Shown: positions 1 to 6,226 of the stretch, piece by piece
How the letters are laid out: each line of letters begins with the position of its first letter
Numbering within the stretch: the stretch's first letter is position 1
Assembly (NCBI GenBank): GCA_002509495.1
Contig: DAEV01000016.1
Span: 7,238-18,805 of the forward strand
Source of the DNA: Methanolinea sp. UBA473
GTDB taxonomy: Archaea > Halobacteriota > Methanomicrobia > Methanomicrobiales > Methanospirillaceae
Direction: 5' to 3'
Length of the DNA stretch: 11,568 nt
Translations under genes and position numbers: made by a program
Notes under the pieces: model-generated
What the model saw: only the letters and a program-made list of their open reading frames with translations
Told to the model about the DNA's origin: nothing
Database searches by the model: none

Positions 1-146
1 TGTCCGGCAAAACGAAAAAACCAGGCTGCATCTCCAAGAGCATTAAATCATAGTCTTTTTTAGTTAAATAACTTCACGCTTTTACATTCCTGCCCCACCA
101 CGGCGTCGGATGGGGATGGAGAATTACAGATTTGCTCCATCCTGGT
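1..146. other. Left-edge noncoding stretch with AT-rich signals
   Basis: No gene can be called with confidence here. A T6 run at 56-61 on the plus strand could end transcription arriving from the left. On the minus strand the same area reads TTATTTAA at 71-64, which resembles an archaeal TATA box pointing left. About 20-25 nt beyond it is an ATG at 43-41, opening a frame that stays open to the window edge (14 codons, too short to identify). Two plus-strand frames entering from the left also close here, at TAA 44-46 and TAG 61-63, so a plus-strand gene could equally end in this stretch. The choice needs sequence beyond position 1. Confidence 0.4.
114..142. terminator. Perfect 8-bp inverted repeat after the F390 synthetase-like gene
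   Basis: GGATGGAG at 114-121 and CTCCATCC at 135-142 are exact reverse complements separated by 13 nt. The right arm starts just downstream of the TGA at 147-149 of the minus-strand ligase gene, so the transcript would fold a hairpin immediately after its stop codon. No T-run follows directly on the minus strand. Archaeal termination mainly uses T-rich tracts, so this may be a 3'-end stabilising hairpin instead of a terminator, or chance. Confidence 0.3.
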
Positions 147-1502
147 TCATCTCCTGTCTACGAGCCTCCTGGGCCGCCCTTTCACGGTATAGAGCTCCAT
201 CTCGCCGGGGGATGTGAAGTGGAGCAGGATCTCGAGGCTGCTTCCGATCGTCGTGGCCAGATTAGGTTTGAATCTGGAGAAAGACCTGATGAATTGCTCC
301 TGGATCTCTTCCTTCGGCAGGGATCCGGGGTCCAGCGACTCCATGCTCACCCGTAATGCCACATCCCCCTCCTCCTTTCCGGGGTACACAAAAGCCTCAT
401 ATTCCCCGGTAAGGTAATCCATATTCCCGCGCTGGAATACACATCTCTCGATATCGACCCGGTTGACAGGTGTCTCAAGGATCCAGACCGTTTCCGCCTC
501 CCTTTGAGGATTCAGGATCTTCATATGGGTCCTCCCGCAGGCGCAGGTCTCCCGTGTAAGGACCACGGTGGTATCCTCCGTGTCGTAGTTGATCAGCAGG
601 GTGCCGCAACGGCCGCCAACCGGGAGGAGCGTGGTGAGCACTGCCCTCCCACACTCGCCGTCCCGGACGAACGATGCCATGCCTGGATCATAGACATCGA
701 GATGGACGATATCCTCAGGGACGTGCAATCCTCCCCGTTCGGAACATTCGCCGCACATTGTGCCCTCCGTGCTGCCGTAGGTGTTATAAACCTCCCGCTC
801 CCACACCTCCGAGAGGTACGCACGGGACTCCTCGGCAAAACTCTCTCCTCCCACCACAAGCCTTTCAAGGGAGGATTCCCGGGGAGAGTGCCCTTCCTTT
901 TGCATCTGCCTGGCAAGCCGCAGCAGTTTGAACATGCTTCCCACGATCCCTGTAGGCCTGTAGTTCTCGAGAATGCGGAAGGGAAAATTGCACTTGCCTG
1001 TGGGGATGATGGTCATTCCTATCTCCCGGGCTGCGAGGGTCATGGTGTTTGCCCCGACATTCATACCATAAGACGCGCAGATGACCATCCTGTCCCCCTT
1101 TCCGAATCCCTGGGAGACGAAGATCCGGGCATATTTCTCCGCATACCTCATCCAGTCCTCCCAGGTGAGGAAAAAACTCTTGGGGACACCTGAGGTTCCG
1201 CTGGTCTCGTGCACCGTGAAGATTGAATCCCAGGGGGAGCTCCTGAACCGGAACTCCTCAGTCGCAGGCGGTTGATTTGCCCTTATCGTCTTTCCGGAGA
1301 TGATGGGCAGGTGAAGGAGATCCTCGTGGTCCCTTACCTCTTCGGAACGGATGCCATGCTCCCGGAACCAGTGGCGATAGAACGGGGAATGATCCCTCGC
1401 ATACCGGATCGTGTACCGGATGCGCTCGTCGATCAGGGAATCGAGATCGCTGCGGGACAGGGTCTCGAACGGGGCGTTGAACCAGGGAGGATGGTTTATC
1501 AC
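147..1502 (-). CDS. Coenzyme F390 synthetase-like / PaaK-family AMP-forming ligase
   Basis: A 451-residue adenylate-forming enzyme of the phenylacetate-CoA ligase/coenzyme F390 synthetase family. F390 synthetase adenylates oxidised coenzyme F420 with ATP, a reaction tied in methanogens to oxygen exposure or hydrogen shortage. The ATP-binding P-loop ETSGTSGVPK lies at about residues 99-108, the NTYGSTEG motif at 240-247, the ribose-contacting YDTEDTT stretch at 306-312, and a CxCGRT motif at 320-325 like that of PaaK relatives. Length is slightly above the roughly 430-435 residues I recall for the family. The start is GTG at 1502-1500; an in-frame TAA eight codons upstream with no other start codon between makes it the outermost possible start. 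No strong Shine-Dalgarno is visible, so leaderless translation is possible. Family members adenylate different acids, so F420 as the substrate is inferred from the methanogen context. The gene is divergent from the rubredoxin gene. Confidence 0.82.
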   Translation of the reverse strand: MINHPPWFNAPFETLSRSDLDSLIDERIRYTIRYARDHSPFYRHWFREHGIRSEEVRDHEDLLHLPIISGKTIRANQPPATEEFRFRSSPWDSIFTVHETSGTSGVPKSFFLTWEDWMRYAEKYARIFVSQGFGKGDRMVICASYGMNVGANTMTLAAREIGMTIIPTGKCNFPFRILENYRPTGIVGSMFKLLRLARQMQKEGHSPRESSLERLVVGGESFAEESRAYLSEVWEREVYNTYGSTEGTMCGECSERGGLHVPEDIVHLDVYDPGMASFVRDGECGRAVLTTLLPVGGRCGTLLINYDTEDTTVVLTRETCACGRTHMKILNPQREAETVWILETPVNRVDIERCVFQRGNMDYLTGEYEAFVYPGKEEGDVALRVSMESLDPGSLPKEEIQEQFIRSFSRFKPNLATTIGSSLEILLHFTSPGEMELYTVKGRPRRLVDRR

Positions 1503-1522
1503 GTGAAAGGGATAGTGTTGCC

Positions 1523-1556
1523 TGCTTTATTACACCTTTCAAAGCGGAATAAATCG
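1523..1556 (-). promoter_or_regulatory. Possible weak promoter for the F390 synthetase-like gene
   Basis: On the minus strand the region just upstream of the GTG at 1502 contains two AT-rich elements, TTTATTC (1554-1548) and GTAATAAA (1534-1527). Either could serve as a degenerate TATA box. The first would give a short leader and the second a nearly leaderless transcript. Neither matches the archaeal consensus well and I cannot decide between them. Confidence 0.2.
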
Positions 1557-1650
1557 TTCGGAACGGATGACAGCCAGGGCGGCATTTCCTTCCGCACCAA
1601 GGGATACCGGGGGTCCGCCGGGATCAGGGGAGACAACTCCCGCGTTCCAT

Positions 1651-1667
1651 GAAAAATATCTTTAAAT
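1651..1667 (+). promoter_or_regulatory. Archaeal BRE/TATA promoter of the rubredoxin gene
   Basis: A purine-rich GAAAAA (1651-1656), fitting a TFB-recognition element, runs into TATCTTTAAAT (1657-1667), whose TTTAAAT at 1661-1667 is a good archaeal TATA box. Transcription would be expected to start about 25 nt downstream, around 1688-1692. That leaves a leader of about 20-24 nt holding the Shine-Dalgarno at 1698-1703 before the ATG at 1712. The element sits in an otherwise GC-rich 209-bp divergent intergenic region. Confidence 0.65.
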
Positions 1668-1697
1668 CCTCCGGGGATCTCTCTTCTCCATAGGACC

Positions 1698-1703
1698 AGA
1701 GGT
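1698..1703 (+). promoter_or_regulatory. Shine-Dalgarno site fixing the rubredoxin start
   Basis: AGAGGT at 1698-1703 lies 8 nt before ATG 1712. The in-frame TTG at 1703 overlaps this ribosome-binding site, so it is an unlikely initiator; ATG 1712 is preferred. Confidence 0.6.
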
Positions 1704-1711
1704 TGAATCTC

Positions 1712-2095
1712 ATGGTATCGGTGAAGCGGTATAAATGCAAGGTCTGCGGGTATATCTACTCCCCTCTCAGGGGTGAACCCCACAACGGGATCCCTGCCGG
1801 GACTGCGTTCGAGGATCTGCCTGAAAATTACGTTTGCCCCATATGCGGTATGGAGGGAAAAGGAAAGATAGGAACATGGGGATTCGACGAGTGGGTCCCC
1901 ACCAAATACATCTGTTCGGTCTGTGGATATGTGTACGATCAGAACCGGGGCGAGCCTCACCGGGGGATTAAACCCGGGACCGCATTTGAGGATCTCCCCG
2001 AGAGTTACACGTGCCCTGTCTGCGCACTTGATCCCAAGCTTTCCAAAGAATTCGGGAAAGTATTCAAGCAGGGATTCGGACCCCTGCATCTCTGA
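1712..2095 (+). CDS. Two-domain (tandem) rubredoxin
   Basis: A 127-residue soluble iron protein made of two rubredoxin modules, each expected to bind one Fe through four cysteines and pass single electrons. Domain 1 has CKVC at 9-12 and CPIC at 42-45; domain 2 has CSVC at 68-71 and CPVC at 101-104. All eight ligand cysteines are present. The modules match at 27 of 41 aligned positions (residues 7-47 against 66-106) and share the GEPHxGI and GTAFEDLPE segments, which suggests an internal duplication. The linker (about 48-65) is glycine- and tryptophan-containing, and the C-terminal tail after residue 105 is basic. A usual rubredoxin is about 52-55 residues with one site. In anaerobes rubredoxins feed superoxide reductase, rubrerythrin or flavodiiron oxygen reductases; which partner is used here is not shown. 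The gene has its own promoter, is divergent from the F390 synthetase-like gene and convergent with cmk. Confidence 0.93.
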   Translation: MVSVKRYKCKVCGYIYSPLRGEPHNGIPAGTAFEDLPENYVCPICGMEGKGKIGTWGFDEWVPTKYICSVCGYVYDQNRGEPHRGIKPGTAFEDLPESYTCPVCALDPKLSKEFGKVFKQGFGPLHL

Positions 2096-2161
2096 GAACG
2101 GCGGCAGAAACTCAAAAACTGGCTTTCCGGGAAGAATGGATCGATAAAGGTACCGGAGAGT
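2096..2161. terminator. Convergent intergenic region with a T-rich tract for the minus-strand operon
   Basis: This 66-nt gap separates the 3' ends of the rubredoxin gene and cmk. Read on the minus strand, after the cmk stop, it contains a T-rich stretch AGTTTTTGAGTTT at about 2120-2108, the kind of sequence that ends archaeal transcription. A short imperfect palindrome CTTTCCGGGAAG at 2123-2134 precedes it but forms only a weak stem. For the rubredoxin transcript, pyrimidine-rich sequence at about 2163-2179, inside the end of cmk, is the nearest T-rich candidate. Assignment rests on position and composition only. Confidence 0.35.
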
Positions 2162-2704
2162 CTAATTTCCCTTCTTTTCCCGAATGACAAGGATGGCAGT
2201 GTCCACGATGGACGCCAGGTCAACAACTCCAAACCTGCCCGAATTGATGGCAAGATGGTACGGGGAAGGATCGTCGATGTCGATGTTGTAATACTCCCGG
2301 TATCGATGAGCCTCACTTGCTTCGCGTTCCAGGGTGAGTGCCCTTGCCGTCTCCATGCTTTCGACGGCGTCACGATCCAGGATCCGGCTAACACGGCAAT
2401 CTATCGGTGCAAACAGCCAGACTTTCAAATCTGCATTCTGCACGAACCAGCCGGAGAGCCTGCCTTCGACGACGATATCGTCACGCTGTTCCGCGATCTC
2501 CTTCTGGCGCGCATCGATCTCCCTGTCGATAGCAGGATTGCTCTCTGCAAACCGTCCGAACTCGGCAAGATCCATTCCTTGTTCGGCTGCCATCTGACGA
2601 AAGACCTCACCTGCGGAGATGAGGGAGAAACAGTGGGCGGTCGCCAGGTGGCGGGCGAGGGATGTGGTGCCGCTACCGGGAAGGCCGCTCACCGTGATTC
2701 GCAT
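2162..2704 (-). CDS. cmk: Archaeal cytidylate kinase
   Basis: A 180-residue cytosolic P-loop kinase that phosphorylates CMP/dCMP to the diphosphate with ATP. The nucleotide-binding loop GLPGSGTTS lies at residues 7-15; Thr13 replaces the usual Walker A lysine, which I recall as normal in archaeal CMKs. The family-typical NPAIDREID segment and the EGRL motif follow, and the arginine-rich lid region (LEREASEAHRYREYY) is in the C-terminal half. Length matches the archaeal family. The ATG at 2704-2702 shares its A with the TGA of the upstream DUF106 gene (TGATG), suggesting translational coupling. It is the last gene of the operon. In many euryarchaea this position is followed by a tRNA pseudouridine synthase gene, which is not present here. 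Confidence 0.93.
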   Translation of the reverse strand: MRITVSGLPGSGTTSLARHLATAHCFSLISAGEVFRQMAAEQGMDLAEFGRFAESNPAIDREIDARQKEIAEQRDDIVVEGRLSGWFVQNADLKVWLFAPIDCRVSRILDRDAVESMETARALTLEREASEAHRYREYYNIDIDDPSPYHLAINSGRFGVVDLASIVDTAILVIREKKGN

Positions 2705-3300
2705 CAGATGCCTCCGATATTCAATGCCTTCCTGACCACCTGGCTGATCGTAAGGGAACAGATCATGTACCAGAGAATCCAGGCGGGAACGGGACCCAGG
2801 ATGGCATCGGAAAGCGTATGGAGCCCGAAGAACGGCATGACGATCGGTGCGTCCGGCGTGATCGCAAGGCGGAAGAGGAGCCAGAAGAAGATGGGCACCG
2901 TGAGGATGAGGATATATGCCATGGGGGTGAACTGCTGCTGGGACATCTCCAGCTGCTCCTTCATCATCTTGTCCCTCTTTGCCTCCAGCTTCTTGATCTT
3001 CTTTTCGTCCTGGGAGAGCTGGGCTTCCCGGAACTCCTTCTGGAAGATCTTCATCCGTTCCTGCACTTCCTGCATCCGCTCGTAATCGATGGTGTATTTC
3101 TGAATGAGGGAGGAGTAGAGACCTGTTGCGGTGGAGAGGAGAATGATGAGGATGTAGAACGGCATGAGTTCCGCGAGCGGCGAAAAAAGCACATCCATGG
3201 CTGCTCCCACTGCAGCCCGGATGGGGGCGATGCTGTAGGAGAGGATCATGAGCATGGCGACGCCCAGGGCGATGAACCCCCCGAATTTCTTGGTGTTCAT
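2704..3300 (-). CDS. DUF106/EMC3-family membrane protein (YidC-like insertase)
   Basis: A 198-residue membrane protein of the archaeal DUF106 (EMC3/TMCO1) family, regarded as the archaeal relative of YidC/Oxa1/Get1 insertases that help insert membrane proteins. Hydrophobic segments are visible at about residues 9-27, 46-66, 127-146 and 170-189. Between the second and third lies a charged helical hairpin (about 72-125, rich in K, E, Q and M), the cytosolic coiled-coil typical of the family. The ATG at 3300 is chosen because GGTGA at 3310-3306 lies 5 nt before it. A GTG at 3309 overlaps the adkA stop and would add three residues. Placement two genes after secY fits a role beside the translocon. 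Function is inferred from family and topology. Confidence 0.85.
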   Translation of the reverse strand: MNTKKFGGFIALGVAMLMILSYSIAPIRAAVGAAMDVLFSPLAELMPFYILIILLSTATGLYSSLIQKYTIDYERMQEVQERMKIFQKEFREAQLSQDEKKIKKLEAKRDKMMKEQLEMSQQQFTPMAYILILTVPIFFWLLFRLAITPDAPIVMPFFGLHTLSDAILGPVPAWILWYMICSLTISQVVRKALNIGGI

Positions 3301-3305
3301 TCCAT

Positions 3306-3878
3306 TCACCGCAGTACGGCCGCCATCTCTTCTACCGCTTTTTCGAGGAGCATATCGGCATTGGTAACATATTTTACAGTGCACCCTGTTGTCATCGAGT
3401 AGGCCGCGGCGATTGCGCGATTGAACTGCTGGTGTTCTGCAATTGCCCGCGCTCCCTCCATGTCCCTCGTCCGGGTCTCGTCGGTAAGCCTCCGCATGAG
3501 GATCTGATCCTCGTCGGTCTCGACGAGGATGATCGTATCGGGCATCAACTCCTTGAGCACCCATTCCGGAAGTCCGGCCAGGTATCCTTTCGGAGTCTTT
3601 ACCGAAGCGTGGGTATCGATAAGTACGTTGCCCTCCTCCCGGGCCACGGCCCTTGCAGCACTCTGCTGGAGAATCTTCTGGGCATCCCTGGGAAGTTTCC
3701 TCATCTCATCCCGGTCTTTTGCAAGGCCGTCCTTCTGGGCGGTCTCGAACATATAACTCCCAAAATTGAGGGATTTATAGGTAATCCCCTCTTGTTCCAG
3801 GGATTTCAACGCCCCGGTCACTACTGTGGTCTTTCCCACGCCGGGGACGCCGGTAATGATCACTCTCCTTCCTGTCAT
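3306..3878 (-). CDS. adkA: Archaeal adenylate kinase (AdkA family)
   Basis: A 190-residue cytosolic kinase interconverting ATP + AMP and two ADP, of the archaeal trimeric AdkA type and not the bacterial Adk fold length. Visible features are the Walker A loop GVPGVGKTT (residues 10-18), the family block RDEMRKLP (56-63), DTHASVKTPKGYLAGLP (88-104) and DETRTRD (133-139), all characteristic of AdkA. An earlier GTG at 3884 overlaps the secY TGA (GTGA) and would add two residues. ATG 3878 is preferred because GGAG at 3887-3884 sits 5 nt before it. Its place just after secY is a classic arrangement of spc operons. Confidence 0.93.
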   Translation of the reverse strand: MTGRRVIITGVPGVGKTTVVTGALKSLEQEGITYKSLNFGSYMFETAQKDGLAKDRDEMRKLPRDAQKILQQSAARAVAREEGNVLIDTHASVKTPKGYLAGLPEWVLKELMPDTIILVETDEDQILMRRLTDETRTRDMEGARAIAEHQQFNRAIAAAYSMTTGCTVKYVTNADMLLEKAVEEMAAVLR

Positions 3879-3880
3879 CC

Positions 3881-5314
3881 TCACTCCTTCCCGAAAAATG
3901 TCCTCATGAACGGGTACATCTCCATGATCTGCTGGCTGGCGATCTCCTCATACAGCCTGTAGGTGATGCTGACCGTCAGCAGGAGACCCGTCCCGCTTAC
4001 CGCTCCGATGACACCGAAGAGGTTGGCAAAAACGGAGAGAACCCCGATAAACACACCGCCGATCACCGTGACCCTCGGAATGTACCGGTCCAGGTACTTC
4101 TCAAGCACCTGCGGGTTCCTCCGGTATCCCGGAATGGACATCCCTGAGAGCTGGATCTGGCGGGCAACGTCCTTCGAGTCCATACCGGCCGTCTTGATCC
4201 AGAACAGGGCGAATATCGCCCCTCCCACCACCACGACGAGGATATCGAGCCCCATCCGGAGGAGGACCTCCCAGGGGGCATGTCCGAGGTCGTACGCCCA
4301 CCACATCCAGTCGGAGGGCCCATTGATCGGGGCCAGGAACCACATAATTCCGTTCAACGGCGTGGCCCCTTCGAATACCCCGAAGATCGTGATTCCTACG
4401 TTGGATAGGAAGAGCCCGATCATCTGGATGTTCGCCTGGAGCACGCGGACGAGGATCATGGGGAGCACGCTCGCATAGATGAGTTTTACAGGGAACCGTG
4501 CTCTCGCACCCCGTACCTGGGCATGCGCCATCGGAATTTCAATCCTGGTGGATTCCACGTACACGATGACAAGGAAGATCGCAATCGTAGTGACAAACGC
4601 GATCATGTCCGTGCTCATATACTGCAGGAAATTCGCCCCATCCATCAGGACTGCGGCCAGCCTCGGGAAGAACCCGACAGGATACTGGTCGGTCACAGGG
4701 GCCCAGTTGATGAAGCCGTTGATGATCGCTTCGGAGATCCCTGCGATGATGAAAAGTCCCACTCCTGACCCTATCCCCCACTTGGTGACCACTTCGTCCA
4801 TGAAGACGATGAGAAGTCCTCCAAGGCAAACCTGCAGGAAGATCAATACTGATACAAGGAACAGGTTCCCACCGAAGAACATATCCGCAATAATCGGGTC
4901 CGGGCGCAGGAATCCACCGATGAGGTTCGGAGCTGCCTCAATGATGATCATTACGAAGATCAGGAGTTTCTGCAACCCCATGTAAAGGATCTGGCCGCGC
5001 ATATCGCTCGTATCTATGTGGAACAGGTCCGCTCCTTTCAGGAGCTGCAGTACGATCGACGCTGTGACAATCGGGCCGATACCCAGCTGGATCAGCGATC
5101 CGTTGGAACCGGCCAGGAGAGCACGCCAGTAGAAGAAGATGTCCTGGGAACTCGGATCGAGGCCGAACAATGGGATGTTCGTCAGCACAAAATACAGGAT
5201 GAGAATGCCCGCCGTCCAGATGAGCTTGTTTTTAAAATGGACGTGGCCCTCAGGGCTTTTTACCGTGGGCATCGCTGCGAGCAGCGGTTCCATTCGGTCC
5301 AGAAGTTCTCCCAT
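3881..5314 (-). CDS. secY: Preprotein translocase subunit SecY
   Basis: The 477-residue channel subunit of the archaeal SecYE-beta translocon in the cytoplasmic membrane, which moves secreted proteins across and membrane proteins into the bilayer. After a short amphipathic N-terminus (about 1-30) the first membrane helix runs about 31-52, and roughly ten hydrophobic segments follow. SecY-typical stretches include LGIGPIVTASIVLQLLKG in the TM2 region, KWGIGSGVGLFI, the SRP-receptor/ribosome-facing basic loop near IPMAHAQVRGARARFPVK, and the C-terminal YRRNPQVLEKYLDRYIP loop followed by two helices and a short cytosolic tail. Length is normal for archaeal SecY. The ATG at 5314 has GGTG a few nt upstream and lies 20 nt after the L15 stop, the longest gap between adjacent operon genes in the window. 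Its stop overlaps the possible GTG start of adkA. Confidence 0.97.
   Translation of the reverse strand: MGELLDRMEPLLAAMPTVKSPEGHVHFKNKLIWTAGILILYFVLTNIPLFGLDPSSQDIFFYWRALLAGSNGSLIQLGIGPIVTASIVLQLLKGADLFHIDTSDMRGQILYMGLQKLLIFVMIIIEAAPNLIGGFLRPDPIIADMFFGGNLFLVSVLIFLQVCLGGLLIVFMDEVVTKWGIGSGVGLFIIAGISEAIINGFINWAPVTDQYPVGFFPRLAAVLMDGANFLQYMSTDMIAFVTTIAIFLVIVYVESTRIEIPMAHAQVRGARARFPVKLIYASVLPMILVRVLQANIQMIGLFLSNVGITIFGVFEGATPLNGIMWFLAPINGPSDWMWWAYDLGHAPWEVLLRMGLDILVVVVGGAIFALFWIKTAGMDSKDVARQIQLSGMSIPGYRRNPQVLEKYLDRYIPRVTVIGGVFIGVLSVFANLFGVIGAVSGTGLLLTVSITYRLYEEIASQQIMEMYPFMRTFFGKE
3884..3889 (-). promoter_or_regulatory. Shine-Dalgarno site deciding the adkA start
   Basis: On the minus strand AAGGAG (3889-3884) precedes ATG 3878 by 5 nt. 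It lies in the last secY codons and overlaps the alternative GTG at 3884, favouring the ATG as start. Confidence 0.45.
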
Positions 5315-5334
5315 GCTTACACCTGAAAATAAGG

Positions 5335-5760
5335 TCAGGGAACCAGGGCCTGGCCACCCATCGCCTCAATTTTCTGTTTCGCCTGGCCGGAGAATGCTCG
5401 TGCCGAGATCTGCATCTTCTGAGTCACTCTTCCGCTGCCAAGTATCTTATCGATACCGATCTGATCTGCACGAACCACCACGGCATCGCCCTCCTTCTCC
5501 GCCATCCCGGCTGCGAGAAGGCCCGGAATCATCTGGTCGAGCTCTCCAATGGAGATCACACGCGACCGGATCCCTGTCTTGCTCACGAAACCGTGCTTTC
5601 CGTTGTGCACTTCCCCGTAGAGCAGGAAGTGGGAGAAGCGGTGGTCCCGGTGGCCGGCCCTTCCGCGGCCCCCCCTGTTTCCTGCTCCGCGGCGGTTCTT
5701 GTGGGTGCCCCCACCACAGGTCCTCGAACCCCTGTACTTGGATCGCTTGTTCACTGGCAT
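5335..5760 (-). CDS. rpl15: 50S ribosomal protein L15
   Basis: A 141-residue large-subunit protein (uL15; eukaryal L27a/L28). The first about 45 residues are glycine-, arginine- and histidine-rich (GGGTHKNRRGAGNRGGRGR), the extended tail that threads into 23S rRNA. The C-terminal half is the globular L15/L18e domain, including GIDKILGSGRVTQKMQI. Length is normal for archaea. The ATG at 5760 follows the L30 stop by 4 nt and has the strong ribosome-binding site GAGGTGA (5771-5765), which overlaps the L30 stop codon. secY follows, as in bacterial spc operons. Confidence 0.97.
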   Translation of the reverse strand: MPVNKRSKYRGSRTCGGGTHKNRRGAGNRGGRGRAGHRDHRFSHFLLYGEVHNGKHGFVSKTGIRSRVISIGELDQMIPGLLAAGMAEKEGDAVVVRADQIGIDKILGSGRVTQKMQISARAFSGQAKQKIEAMGGQALVP

Positions 5761-5764
5761 TCAT

Positions 5765-5771
5765 TCACCTC
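5765..5771 (-). promoter_or_regulatory. Shine-Dalgarno of rpl15 overlapping the rpl30 stop
   Basis: GAGGTGA on the minus strand (5771-5765) is a near-perfect anti-16S complement 4 nt before ATG 5760; its final TGA is the stop codon of rpl30, so terminating and initiating ribosomes meet here. Confidence 0.6.
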
Positions 5772-6226
5772 ATCTTATACAGGAGTGCGTTGATCTCGGT
5801 CCCATAATACCCGAGCGCGCCTCCCTGGGGGAATGTCCGCTTGATCGTGCGGTATCCCTTCCTCGGAGGATGCAGCCGGAGTACTGGTTTGACCCCTGCA
5901 ACGTCCGAGAGCCGGGCCTCCCCAGAGGCCAGGGCTTTGGCAAAGTCTCCGATACCCGGGTACATGGAATTCTCCCTTACGTAGTCATCGGTAAGCGGCC
6001 GGTTCCCTTCCAACCTGCCTCTCGTGCGAAGGATGGTTTCGATCGTAGCGGCATCCACCTCACCGTACGCCACGAAGTCCTTGACTTTCCGGATCATGCC
6101 GAGAAATTCGGGCGTGTCCGGAACAAGGACACAGTGGTTGATGTGGTGCAACCGCAGCATCTTCAAGGTATCCTTGATGTCCCGACGGGTATTCACCACA
6201 CCCCGCACCTGAACGATGGCATACAT
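5765..6226 (-). CDS. rpl30: 50S ribosomal protein L30
   Basis: A 153-residue large-subunit protein (uL30; eukaryal L7). The N-terminal ferredoxin-like L30 core begins MYAIVQVRGVVNTRRDIKDTL, with HHINHCVLVPDTPEFLGMI following at about 27-45. The archaeal/eukaryal C-terminal extension (about 60-153) contains the GFGDFAKAL-like GIGDFAKAL block (91-99) and the basic LRLHPPRKGYRTIKR segment (117-130). Bacterial L30 is only about 60 residues, so this is clearly the archaeal long form. The ATG at 6226-6224 shares one base with the S5 TGA. The reading frame continues open upstream into S5, but the conserved start and overlap fix the beginning. Confidence 0.96.
   Translation of the reverse strand: MYAIVQVRGVVNTRRDIKDTLKMLRLHHINHCVLVPDTPEFLGMIRKVKDFVAYGEVDAATIETILRTRGRLEGNRPLTDDYVRENSMYPGIGDFAKALASGEARLSDVAGVKPVLRLHPPRKGYRTIKRTFPQGGALGYYGTEINALLYKMR

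Noticed and set aside
504..1193. 229-codon plus-strand frame inside the F390 synthetase-like gene
   Set aside because: The minus strand encodes a complete adenylate-forming enzyme with all motifs; the plus-strand translation is low in recognisable features and overlaps fully.
1499..2089. Long minus-strand open frame (196 codons) antisense to the rubredoxin gene
   Set aside because: The plus-strand frame carries two perfect rubredoxin modules, with promoter and ribosome-binding site; the antisense translation has no recognisable domain and is a GC-driven shadow.
2738..2743. Cytidylate kinase as inactive because its Walker A lysine is missing (residue 13 is Thr, coded near 2668-2666)
   Set aside because: I recall the same GSGTT form in archaeal CMKs generally, so this is a family trait and not a defect.
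2255..3085. 276-codon plus-strand frame across cmk and DUF106
   Set aside because: It spans two well-supported minus-strand genes and its translation shows no domain.
3301..3564. Upstream extension of the DUF106 frame to 286 residues
   Set aside because: The extra part overlaps adkA in another frame, and a good ribosome-binding site precedes ATG 3300.
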